NCBI GenBank assembly: GCA_025936015.1
Contig: JAICUE010000204.1
Coordinates: 1 to 5,539, forward strand
DNA from: Gemmatimonadaceae bacterium
Lineage (GTDB): Bacteria > Gemmatimonadota > Gemmatimonadetes > Gemmatimonadales > Gemmatimonadaceae
Direction of reading: 5' to 3'
DNA length: 5,539 bases
Position numbers and translations under genes: made by a program. The notes under the pieces are model-generated. The model worked only from the letters and a program-made list of their open reading frames with translations, was not told the origin of the DNA and searched no databases. The first letter of the stretch is position 1, and each line of letters opens with the position of its first letter. Positions 1 to 5,539 of the stretch are shown in pieces.

Positions 1-206
1 CGCTCGAACGCCTCGCGGTACATCTCGTCGAGGTTGTTGAGAATCTTCTCGCGGGTGCGGGACATGAGAGGCATGATCTTCGTGAGTGCCTGAAGCGTCA
101 GGCGTGGCGGCGAATCATCAGCATTCAGGCCGAGCGGGTCGATGTCGATGTTCTCGACGACAAACCGCTTGGCCAGGTTGAAGAGATCGCGACGAGGCTT
201 GGACAT
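1..206 (-). CDS. Unidentified protein, N-terminal fragment (runs off left edge)
   Basis: The first 68 codons of a minus-strand gene whose 3' part lies outside the window. The product begins MSKPRRDLFNLAKRF and continues as a charged, probably helical segment, with a Pro/Asp-containing turn near residues 22-34 and a Met-rich stretch near residues 45-48. I see no signal peptide, membrane segment or family motif and cannot name it. The ATG at 204-206 is the most upstream start possible, because a TGA (207-209) precedes it directly in frame. No Shine-Dalgarno sequence is visible. It lies 50 bp downstream of nth on the same strand, so the two may be co-transcribed. Third-position GC looks lower than in the neighbouring genes, with codons such as TTT, CCT, CGT, AAT and GAT, so it may be less conserved or acquired. 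That it is a real gene is an inference from its clean open frame and position. Confidence 0.55.
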   Translation of the reverse strand, partial: MSKPRRDLFNLAKRFVVENIDIDPLGLNADDSPPRLTLQALTKIMPLMSRTREKILNNLDEMYREAFE

Positions 207-256
207 TCAACGACAAACTTAGCCGGACAGCCAATAACACAGCAATGAACAGCGAC

Positions 257-949
257 TCATCGATGTTCCGTGACGCCGATTTGTTTGCACATGCTGACCA
301 GCACGCAGCTCGAGCATTTTGGCAGTCGTCCCGTGCAGACGTGCTTGCCAAACGGGACGAGGAGGCGGTTGATCTCGACCCAGTAGCGCTTGGGGAGCAC
401 CGATTCGAGTGCGGCACCCGTCCGCTCCGGCGTGCGCTCGCGGACGATTCCCCACCGGTTCGTCACGCGGTGGACGTGGATGTCGACGGCGATGCGAGCG
501 GTGCCGCAGGCGACGCCGAGTGCGAGGTTGGCGCACTTCGGGCCGACGCCGCGGAAGCCGACGAGGGTCTCGTAGTCGCAGGGGAGCGTACCGCCGAATT
601 CGCGCTCGGTGCGCGCGGCGATCTCGCGGATCTGGCGCGCCTTGCCCTCGTGAAAGCTGACGTCGTGAATGATCGTGTCGATCTGTGCAACGCTCAGTCG
701 CGCGACCGCGCGCGGTGTCCTTGCCCGGGCGAAGAGGCGGAGGGCGGCGGGAAGGCTGGTCTCGTCGCGCGTTCGGATGGACAGGATACAGGCGACGAGC
801 TGCTCGAACAGGGTACGATGGCCATGCTCGTCGCGAAGGGCGAACATCGCCGCGTCTGCAAACTCTCCGACCGCTCGCCGAAGCAACCGGACCGCGACGG
901 CTGCGTCGAAGGGCTTTTTCCCGGCGCGTGAACGAGCAGTTGCGGGCAT
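257..949 (-). CDS. nth: Endonuclease III (DNA glycosylase/AP lyase)
   Basis: A base-excision repair enzyme that removes oxidised pyrimidines and cleaves the abasic site by beta-elimination. The 230-residue product has the full family pattern. An early helix motif, LSIRTRDETS (about residues 56-65), stands where E. coli Nth has LSAQATD. The helix-hairpin-helix GFRGVGPKCANLAL (131-144) carries the expected catalytic lysine K138. VDIHVHRVTNRWG (155-167) carries the catalytic aspartate D156. The C-terminal [4Fe-4S] loop has Cys205, 212, 215 and 221 in the exact C-X6-C-X2-C-X5-C spacing. Length is close to the usual 210-230. The RTRDET form resembles archaeal-type Nth more than the enterobacterial form. 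The ATG at 947-949 is chosen because the frame upstream offers no nearby start, although the ribosome site is weak. The gene is divergent from htpX (117 bp) and followed at 50 bp by the left-edge gene. A MutY assignment is unlikely because the lysine is present and no C-terminal NUDIX-like domain exists. Confidence 0.95.
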   Translation of the reverse strand: MPATARSRAGKKPFDAAVAVRLLRRAVGEFADAAMFALRDEHGHRTLFEQLVACILSIRTRDETSLPAALRLFARARTPRAVARLSVAQIDTIIHDVSFHEGKARQIREIAARTEREFGGTLPCDYETLVGFRGVGPKCANLALGVACGTARIAVDIHVHRVTNRWGIVRERTPERTGAALESVLPKRYWVEINRLLVPFGKHVCTGRLPKCSSCVLVSMCKQIGVTEHR

Positions 950-954
950 ATATT
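949..954 (+). promoter_or_regulatory. Possible -10 hexamer TATATT upstream of htpX
   Basis: TATATT, five of six matches to the sigma70 -10 consensus, lies in very GC-rich DNA and overlaps the nth start codon. Read on the plus strand it would serve htpX with a leader of roughly 105 nt. I see no convincing -35 box at 16-18 bp. The longer string TATATTC recurs on the plus strand at 4949, ahead of the sulfurtransferase gene, which is the main reason for listing it. Confidence 0.22.
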
Positions 955-1052
955 CCGCGACGGCAGAAAGTGCGCCGACTCGCGCCAGCGACGGCGGCGC
1001 GCATGGCTCTCCTGCGCGGCGGTGGGGTACAAGCAGGGCGAACCTGACGACC

Positions 1053-1058
1053 GGAGAA
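1053..1058 (+). promoter_or_regulatory. Shine-Dalgarno sequence GGAGAA for htpX
   Basis: GGAGAA lies 8 nt before the ATG at 1067 and is the clearest ribosome-binding site in the window. It decides the htpX start against an in-frame GTG at 1022, which would add 15 charged residues (including GEPDDRR) ahead of the first membrane helix. Confidence 0.7.
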
Positions 1059-1066
1059 CTGGCTCG

Positions 1067-1921
1067 ATGAACAACGCGAAAGTCTTCATGCTGATGGCCG
1101 GGCTCACCGCCCTGCTCGTCGCCCTCGGTGGAACGTTCGCCGGCCAGACCGGGATGACGATGATGCTGCTCGTCGCCGGAGCGATGAACTTCTTCATGTA
1201 CTTCAACTCGGGGTCGATGGTGCTGCGCATGTACGGCGCGCGCGTCGTCACCGCCGAGCAGGCGCCTGAGCTCTACGCCATCATCGACCGGCTGCGCCAG
1301 CGGGCCGGACTGCCGATGCCGGTGGTCGCGATCGCGCCGCACGCGCAGCCTAACGCGTTCGCGACGGGACGGAATCCCGAGAACGCGGTCGTCTGCGTCA
1401 CGGAGGGGATCCTCAAGGTCGTCTCGAAGGAAGAATTGGAAGGAGTGCTCGCGCACGAGCTCGCGCACGTGAAGAACCACGACATGCTGCTCAGCACCCT
1501 CGCCGCGACGATGGCCGGCGCGATCAGCTACATGGCACAGGCCGCGATGTTCTTCGGCGGAATGGGCGATCGCCGCAACCGCAATCCGCTCGCCGAGCTC
1601 GTCGCGATCATCGTCGCGCCGATCGGCGCGATGCTCATCCAGTTCGCGATCAGCCGCCAACGCGAGTTCAAGGCCGACGCGGTCGGCTCCGAGATCTCGG
1701 GACGCCCGCTCGCGCTGGCGAGCGCGCTGACCAAGCTCGATGCGGCCGCGCATCGGATCCCGATGAACGTCGCGCCGGCCGCGGCGTCGATCGCGCTGGT
1801 GAATCCGCTCGCCGCGATGCGCGGCCGCTCGCTGATGAATCTCTTCTCGACGCACCCGCCGACGGAGAAGCGGGTCGCCGCGCTCCAGGCGCTCGCCGCC
1901 GCGAGCGGGACGCGCGCCTGA
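1067..1921 (+). CDS. htpX: HtpX-type membrane zinc metalloprotease (family M48)
   Basis: An inner-membrane zinc endopeptidase that helps degrade misfolded membrane proteins, partnering FtsH in well-studied bacteria. The 284-residue product is normal length for HtpX. Two hydrophobic segments at the N terminus (about 6-27 and 29-45) form a membrane hairpin. The zinc motif HELAH is at 130-134 with catalytic E131. The likely third zinc ligand is E200 in SRQREFKADAVG. Two further hydrophobic segments (about 141-163 and 178-196) lie between the motif and that ligand, as expected for HtpX. The C terminus has the typical FSTHPPTEKRV (270-280). The catalytic domain should face the cytoplasm. The start is set by GGAGAA 8 nt upstream. 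The gene is divergent from nth and convergent with the ferredoxin gene, so it is probably monocistronic. Heat or envelope stress control is known for the family, but I see no operator here. Confidence 0.95.
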   Translation: MNNAKVFMLMAGLTALLVALGGTFAGQTGMTMMLLVAGAMNFFMYFNSGSMVLRMYGARVVTAEQAPELYAIIDRLRQRAGLPMPVVAIAPHAQPNAFATGRNPENAVVCVTEGILKVVSKEELEGVLAHELAHVKNHDMLLSTLAATMAGAISYMAQAAMFFGGMGDRRNRNPLAELVAIIVAPIGAMLIQFAISRQREFKADAVGSEISGRPLALASALTKLDAAAHRIPMNVAPAAASIALVNPLAAMRGRSLMNLFSTHPPTEKRVAALQALAAASGTRA

Positions 1922-1922
1922 T

Positions 1923-1934
1923 CGGGCGCGCCCG
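1923..1934. terminator. GC palindrome between convergent htpX and ferredoxin genes
   Basis: CGGGCGCGCCCG is a perfect 12-bp palindrome starting 2 bp after the htpX stop codon. It sits in a 28-bp gap between two convergent genes, where a shared transcription end is expected. As a hairpin it would have at most a 4-bp stem with a 4-nt loop, and no T-tract follows on either strand. It could act as a bidirectional pause or termination site, but palindromes like this arise easily in GC-rich DNA. Confidence 0.3.
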
Positions 1935-1949
1935 GCCCCGCGCCTAACG

Positions 1950-2303
1950 TCAGGCTTCGCCGAGGCGGTGGAACACCGCTTCGGTGACGACCTTGCCATC
2001 GCGGAGATGCTCGACGACGATGCGCTCGAGCAGCTCTGGCGTCACCCCCGCGTACCACACTCCCTCCGGGTACACCACGACGATCGGCCCACCGGTGCAG
2101 ACGCCGAGGCACGGCGTCTCGCCGCGCTTCACCCGCGCCGGGCCGAAGAGGAGCTGTTCACGCTGGAGCAGCCGGGCAAGCAGTGCGTACAGCTCGCGCC
2201 CGCCATGTCCCGGAGCGCAGTATCCTCCAGTGCAGACGATGACGTGACGACTGTACGGCTCCATCAACCCGCGGAGCGCGGCGGCGGCTGGAGTGCTCGG
2301 CAT
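1950..2303 (-). CDS. Free-standing [2Fe-2S] thioredoxin-fold ferredoxin (NuoE-like)
   Basis: A small cytoplasmic electron carrier predicted to bind one [2Fe-2S] cluster; its redox partner is unknown. The 117-residue product has cysteines at 24, 29, 65 and 69, spaced C-X4-C-X35-C-X3-C. This is the ligand pattern of the thioredoxin-like ferredoxins and of NuoE, the 24-kDa subunit of complex I. The surroundings fit: RHVIVCTGGYC (19-29) forms the first strand and loop, and CLGVCTGGPIVVVYPEGVWY (65-84) the second loop and strands. The other complex I genes are absent and NuoE's N-terminal helical part is missing, so this is a stand-alone ferredoxin. No ribosome site supports the ATG at 2303. The internal ATG at 2264 (residue 14, MEPYSRHV) begins just before the conserved domain and is a credible alternative. 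The gene is convergent with htpX (28 bp) and divergent from the methyltransferase gene. Confidence 0.85.
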   Translation of the reverse strand: MPSTPAAAALRGLMEPYSRHVIVCTGGYCAPGHGGRELYALLARLLQREQLLFGPARVKRGETPCLGVCTGGPIVVVYPEGVWYAGVTPELLERIVVEHLRDGKVVTEAVFHRLGEA

Positions 2304-2329
2304 TCGTGGACAAGCTAACGGGACGACGC

Positions 2330-3235
2330 GTGACCGACAGCAAGACCGGCCGCAACACCGATCGGACGACGAGCAGGACGACGAGGAGCAGCATCGAGAT
2401 CCACCTCGGCGACAACCTCGAGGTGATCCGCGGATTCGCGGATGGGCGATTCGATCTCATCTACATCGATCCGCCGTTCAATACCGGACGGCGTCAGCGT
2501 CGGACGCAGCTGCGCACCGAGCTCGCTGACGACGGCGATCGGGTCGGCTGGTCGGAGAAGCGATACCGGACGACGCGGCTCGCGTCGCGCTGGTTCGCCG
2601 ATGCGTTCGGCGACGACTACATCGCCTTCCTCGAGCCGCGCCTCGAGGAAGCGCACCGCCTGCTCGCACCTGACGGCAGCTTTTTCCTCCACCTCGACTA
2701 TCGCGAGGTGCACTACGCGAAGGTCGTCCTCGACGGAATCTTCGGCCGCGCCTCGTTCATGAACGAGATCATCTGGGCGTACGATTACGGCGCACGCTCG
2801 CGCACCCGGTGGTCGCCGAAACACGACAACATCCTCTGGTACGCGAAGGACCCGGCGCACTACACCTTCAACCTCGACGCCGCCGACCGGATCCCGTACA
2901 TGGCGCCGCGTCTCGTCGGAGCCGAGAAGGTCGCCCGCGGAAAGACGCCGACCGACACATGGTGGCACACCATCGTCAGCCCGAACGGAAAGGAAAAGAC
3001 GGGCTACCCCACCCAGAAGCCGTTAGGCGTCATCGAGCGCCTCGTCGCCGTCCACTCGAACGCCGGTGACCAGCTGCTCGATTTCTTCGCCGGGAGCGGC
3101 ACGTTGGGCGCGGCCGCCGCGAAGCTCGGACGGAATGCGGTGCTCGTCGATGACAGCGGCGACGCGGTCGATGTGATGCGGAAGCGGTTGCCGCACGCGA
3201 CACTGACTTCCCGATCGGCCGGCGATAAGCAGTAA
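2330..3235 (+). CDS. Beta-class DNA methyltransferase (N6-adenine or N4-cytosine), solitary
   Basis: Transfers a methyl group from S-adenosylmethionine to an exocyclic amino group in DNA. In the 301-residue product the catalytic motif IV (IDPPFNTG, DPPF at 47-50) comes first. The SAM-binding motif I (LDFFAGSGTLGAA, FAGSGT at 253-258) comes near the C terminus after YPTQKP (about 226-231). This order defines the beta class (Pfam N6_N4_Mtase). The middle (about 60-220) would hold the target-recognition region; the target cannot be read from sequence. No restriction enzyme gene lies beside it, so it looks like an orphan regulatory or protective methylase. The start is uncertain. GTG at 2330 has GGGA 6 nt upstream and is preferred. 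GTG at 2306 would add eight residues but leave only 2 bp to the divergent ferredoxin start. Residues before the LGDN motif are Arg/Thr-rich, partly from a 12-bp tandem repeat. The stop codon lies inside the heptad array. Confidence 0.88.
   Translation: MTDSKTGRNTDRTTSRTTRSSIEIHLGDNLEVIRGFADGRFDLIYIDPPFNTGRRQRRTQLRTELADDGDRVGWSEKRYRTTRLASRWFADAFGDDYIAFLEPRLEEAHRLLAPDGSFFLHLDYREVHYAKVVLDGIFGRASFMNEIIWAYDYGARSRTRWSPKHDNILWYAKDPAHYTFNLDAADRIPYMAPRLVGAEKVARGKTPTDTWWHTIVSPNGKEKTGYPTQKPLGVIERLVAVHSNAGDQLLDFFAGSGTLGAAAAKLGRNAVLVDDSGDAVDVMRKRLPHATLTSRSAGDKQ
2364..2385. repeat. 12-bp period direct repeat in the methyltransferase N-terminus
   Basis: GGACGACGAG occurs at 2364-2373 and again at 2376-2385. 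The repeat is in frame and encodes two similar Arg-Thr-Thr units (RTTS, RTTR) in the basic tail ahead of the first conserved methyltransferase strand. It may reflect slippage in a region under little constraint, which supports the view that the conserved protein begins near the IEIHLGDN segment. Confidence 0.6.
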
Positions 3236-3313
3236 GCGATAAGCAGGAACGGACGGCGCTTTTGACTGCGCTGCAGTTCCGTGGTTCGCTGCCTGCTTAC
3301 GGCTTATCGCTTA
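3226..3313. repeat. Inverted array of 7-bp TAAGC repeats between convergent genes
   Basis: On the plus strand TAAGC occurs three times at exact 7-bp spacing (3226, 3233, 3240). Its complement GCTTA also occurs three times at exact 7-bp spacing (3295, 3302, 3309). The two arms therefore face each other. GTAAGCGATAAGC (3232-3244) is perfectly inverted at 3302-3314, giving a 13-bp stem around a 57-nt loop. A second register pairs all three heptads on each side with mismatches only in the 2-nt spacers. The left arm also contains GCGATAAGCAG twice (3222-3232 and 3236-3246). The methyltransferase TAA stop (3233-3235) is the start of the second heptad. The array fills most of the 88-bp gap between convergent genes (3236-3323), which otherwise holds only a weaker inner pair, GGAAC/GTTCC. 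It may serve as a bidirectional transcript end, or be a copy of a dispersed palindromic element. Confidence 0.85.
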
Positions 3314-3332
3314 CAGCGCTCCTTCAGCGCTG
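3314..3332 (-). terminator. Short hairpin at the 3' end of the RMD1-like gene
   Basis: CAGCGCT (3314-3320) pairs with AGCGCTG (3326-3332) around the 5-nt loop CCTTC, making a 7-bp GC-rich stem. The second arm overlaps the stop codon of the minus-strand RMD1-like gene (3324-3326). No T-tract follows in that gene's direction; the heptad array comes next. It is a plausible RNA 3'-end structure rather than a classical intrinsic terminator. Confidence 0.35.
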
Positions 3333-4484
3333 GAACAGCGCAATCGCGATCTCGCCGACGATCAGCAGCACGATCGCGATCTCGAGTGCTTCCGAGCGCG
3401 CGGCCTGGGCTTCGTCGTTCAGCATCGCGTACGTCTCGCGAATGATCGAGAGCTTGCGGTCGATGCCGGCGCGCCAGACGCGGCCGCGGAAGATCTCGAG
3501 GGCGGCGGCGTAGATGCGCGCCAGGTAGACGTCGTCGGTCACCTTGAGCGAGTTCTCGACCCGCTCGACGATCTCGGTCGAATCAGCGACGGTCTGCTGC
3601 ATCTTGCCCAGCAGCCCGCGGAAGCGGCGGTTGCGGAAGCCGCGCACCCCGCCGCGCGCGTCGGCCACGCGATCGTACATCCGCGGCAGCTCGGCGTCGA
3701 GCATCGCATCGTAGAAGCGCAACTCGAGAAGCTGCGCGTTCGCGAACTCGAGCACGTACTGCACGTCGGTCTCCTCGTCCGGCGCCGGGTCTATGACCAG
3801 CGCGTTGTCCCAGGTGAGGATCGCGAGATCGTCGGCGTAATACGAGAAGCGATGCGGGAGCAGCTCGCGTCGCGCGGCCTCGGAGAGCGGACGCTCCTCG
3901 CCGAGGAGGAGCGGGACGACGTCGGCATCGGTGAGCGAGCCGGTCGCGAGCGCGGCGCCGCCCGCATCGTGCAGCGTCGCGACGCGAAAGACGGTGTAGT
4001 CCTCAGTCACCGCGGCCACACCCATTCGCTCGACCGCTGGCGCGAGCTCCTCGAGCAGCCGGTCGAGCTCGCGGTCGAAGATCGGCTGCGCATCGACGCC
4101 GCTTCCGATGCTGTTGCCGAAGGCGACGAACTCGCTCCACTGCATCTCGTGCGGCACCGCGACGCGCATCCTCAGTGACACGACGCCGAAGTCGAAGATC
4201 CGCGCCGAGAGCTCGACGTCGTGCAAGCGGCCGTGCGCCGTGAGGCGGGCGGCGCCAAGCGGCAGGGTGATCGGCAGGTTGGCGATCCGGATCGCCTCGG
4301 CCTCCCGGCGTTCGGGGCGAACACGGGCTGGCGTTCGCGCGGCGAGAATGCGCGCCGCGGCGTCGAGGTCGATCGAGTAGCCCACGTCGTAGATGCGATA
4401 GAGCGTCGCTCCACCGCGGACGTGAAGCGCGGCGGTCGCAGCCGAGGGATGGGACAATGAACCGAACGCGCTGCTCTGCGGCAT
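3324..4484 (-). CDS. RMD1/YagE (DUF155)-like protein with C-terminal membrane anchor
   Basis: A 386-residue protein resembling the RMD1/YagE family (DUF155), whose eukaryotic members are mitochondrial proteins and whose bacterial role is not established. The N-terminal half is acidic and mixed alpha/beta. The recognisable part is the C-terminal half. SYYADDLAILTWDNALVIDP is followed by a helical run with VQYVLEFANAQLLELRFYD, then the family-like segment VENSLKVTDDVYLARIYAAA and RKLSIIRETYAML (all within about 230-360). A single hydrophobic segment (about 366-384) ends the protein with only QR after it, so it is probably tail-anchored with most of the mass in the cytoplasm. The ATG at 4484 is preferred. 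An in-frame ATG at 4550 would add 22 residues whose codons look non-coding and would leave 53 bp to the divergent csaA gene. Neither start has a clear ribosome site. I recognised the family from the C-terminal pattern only; confirmation needs a profile search. Confidence 0.75.
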   Translation of the reverse strand: MPQSSAFGSLSHPSAATAALHVRGGATLYRIYDVGYSIDLDAAARILAARTPARVRPERREAEAIRIANLPITLPLGAARLTAHGRLHDVELSARIFDFGVVSLRMRVAVPHEMQWSEFVAFGNSIGSGVDAQPIFDRELDRLLEELAPAVERMGVAAVTEDYTVFRVATLHDAGGAALATGSLTDADVVPLLLGEERPLSEAARRELLPHRFSYYADDLAILTWDNALVIDPAPDEETDVQYVLEFANAQLLELRFYDAMLDAELPRMYDRVADARGGVRGFRNRRFRGLLGKMQQTVADSTEIVERVENSLKVTDDVYLARIYAAALEIFRGRVWRAGIDRKLSIIRETYAMLNDEAQAARSEALEIAIVLLIVGEIAIALFQR

Positions 4485-4603
4485 GGCTGGCTGGCGTGAC
4501 GAGTGGACGTGCAGCACTCTACCACTGGAACCGCATCCCGTCAGGGCCATCGGTCACCAACGCGGACGAACACGCGGACCCAACGAACCACTACCGCTAC
4601 AGG
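4485..4603. other. Divergent intergenic region, RMD1-like gene and csaA
   Basis: This 119-bp stretch should hold the promoters for both divergent genes. Its composition is less GC-biased than the coding DNA around it. A short direct repeat, ACGCGGAC, occurs at 4560-4567 and 4572-4579, one helical turn plus about 1-2 bp apart, which could be a paired protein-binding site or chance. I see no convincing -35/-10 pair on either strand. Confidence 0.35.
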
Positions 4604-4939
4604 ATGACGACACCACTCGAAGCGCTCGGAATTCTCGATCTCCGAATCGGAACCGTTCTCAGCGCTGCACCGTTTGTCGAAGCACGGGTACCAGCGATCA
4701 AGCTCGAGATCGATTTCGGCCCCGAGCTCGGGATCAAGCGATCGAGCGCGCAGCTCACGAAGCGTTATGAACCGGCGGCGCTCGTCGGGCGCCAGGTCGT
4801 CGCGGCGGTGAATCTCGGCGTGCGCCGGATCGCTGGTTTCGCGAGCGAAGTGCTGGTGCTCGGCGGCGTCCCCGAGAAGGGCGACGTCGTGCTCCTGGCG
4901 CTCGACGCGCCGGTGCCGAACGGCACGCGAGTCGCCTGA
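4604..4939 (+). CDS. csaA: CsaA-type tRNA-binding protein / export chaperone
   Basis: A small dimeric OB-fold protein of the tRNA-binding domain family (related to the C-terminal domains of MetRS and to Trbp111). B. subtilis CsaA has chaperone activity and is linked to protein export. The 111-residue product matches B. subtilis CsaA (110 residues) along its whole length. It has LDLRIGTVLSA (11-21), EARVPAIKLEIDFG (26-39), the signature IKRSSAQLTKRY (44-55), VVAAVNLGVRRIAGFASEVLVLG (65-87) and a C-terminal PVPNGTRV (103-110). The ATG at 4604 gives exactly the family length. AGG lies directly against the start codon, too close for a normal Shine-Dalgarno, so initiation may be leaderless or weak. 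The sulfurtransferase gene follows on the same strand after 50 bp and could be co-transcribed. Confidence in the family is very high; the physiological role in this organism (tRNA binding or export) is inferred. Confidence 0.95.
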   Translation: MTTPLEALGILDLRIGTVLSAAPFVEARVPAIKLEIDFGPELGIKRSSAQLTKRYEPAALVGRQVVAAVNLGVRRIAGFASEVLVLGGVPEKGDVVLLALDAPVPNGTRVA

Positions 4940-4948
4940 CGATCCGCG

Positions 4949-4954
4949 TATATT
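4949..4954 (+). promoter_or_regulatory. Possible -10 hexamer TATATT upstream of the sulfurtransferase gene
   Basis: TATATT ends 35 nt before the ATG at 4990, inside the 50-bp gap after csaA, and is the only AT-rich stretch there. The same TATATTC string lies upstream of htpX in the same orientation. No -35 box is visible at the normal distance, where the csaA 3' end lies. If it is functional, the sulfurtransferase gene has its own promoter besides any read-through from csaA. Confidence 0.35.
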
Positions 4955-4989
4955 CACGAGAGACTCTTTCGCTCCAACCTGGATCGACC

Positions 4990-5539
<550 letters not shown>

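Noticed and set aside
207..256. Possible terminator or promoter between nth and the left-edge gene
   Set aside because: The stretch is somewhat AT-richer, but I found no stem with a T-tract and no paired promoter boxes.
245..931. A 228-codon plus-strand frame opposite nth
   Set aside because: Asp/Ala/Val-rich shadow of a well-supported gene on the other strand, with no motifs or ribosome-binding site.
257..1999. A 580-codon open frame on the minus strand spanning nth and the whole of htpX antisense
   Set aside because: Only 257-949 has conserved nth sequence. The rest is an Arg/His/Glu-rich translation opposite htpX, as expected when third-position GC bias removes stops from the antisense frame.
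2315..2968. A 217-codon minus-strand frame opposite the methyltransferase
   Set aside because: The plus strand carries DPPF and FAGSGT motifs in correct order, so the antisense frame is a composition artefact.
3226..3313. CRISPR array or IS terminal inverted repeats
   Set aside because: Units are only 7 bp with 2-nt spacers, and the enclosed loop of about 50 bp has no coding capacity. There are no flanking target duplications and no cas or transposase genes.
3357..3384. Repeated CGCGATCTCG and GATCGCGATC strings
   Set aside because: They encode the repeated hydrophobic pattern EIAI in the membrane anchor of the RMD1-like protein, so protein repetition plus codon bias explains them.

Overview
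The window is GC-rich bacterial chromosome with seven protein genes, two of them cut by the window edges. It contains no RNA gene, mobile element or CRISPR array that I can support. Strong GC bias at third codon positions, densely packed genes and a mycobacterial-type sulfurtransferase fit a high-GC environmental bacterium. Gemmatimonadota is my impression, but nothing here proves it.

Layout from left to right. A minus-strand pair comes first: an endonuclease III (257-949), followed downstream in its own reading direction by the start of an unidentified protein (1-206). Divergent from nth is an HtpX-type membrane zinc protease (1067-1921). It converges on a small free-standing [2Fe-2S] thioredoxin-fold ferredoxin (1950-2303, minus). 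Back to back with that is a solitary beta-class DNA methyltransferase (2330-3235, plus). This converges on an RMD1/YagE (DUF155)-like protein with a C-terminal membrane anchor (3324-4484, minus). The 88-bp gap between the last two holds an inverted array of 7-bp repeats. Divergent from the RMD1-like gene come a CsaA-type tRNA-binding/chaperone protein (4604-4939) and the first domain of a two-domain thiosulfate sulfurtransferase (4990 to the right edge).

The genes are mainly housekeeping, covering base-excision repair, membrane protein quality control, electron transfer, DNA methylation, translation or secretion support, and sulfur transfer. Strand switches are frequent, so most genes are probably transcribed singly; the possible two-gene units are nth with the left-edge gene and csaA with the sulfurtransferase. 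I see no defence island or obvious new multi-gene system. The most unusual structure is the inverted heptad array at 3226-3313. It contains the methyltransferase stop codon and places TAA triplets in all three frames on both strands between two convergent genes. A secondary point is the recurring octamer GCCTAACG, present three times.
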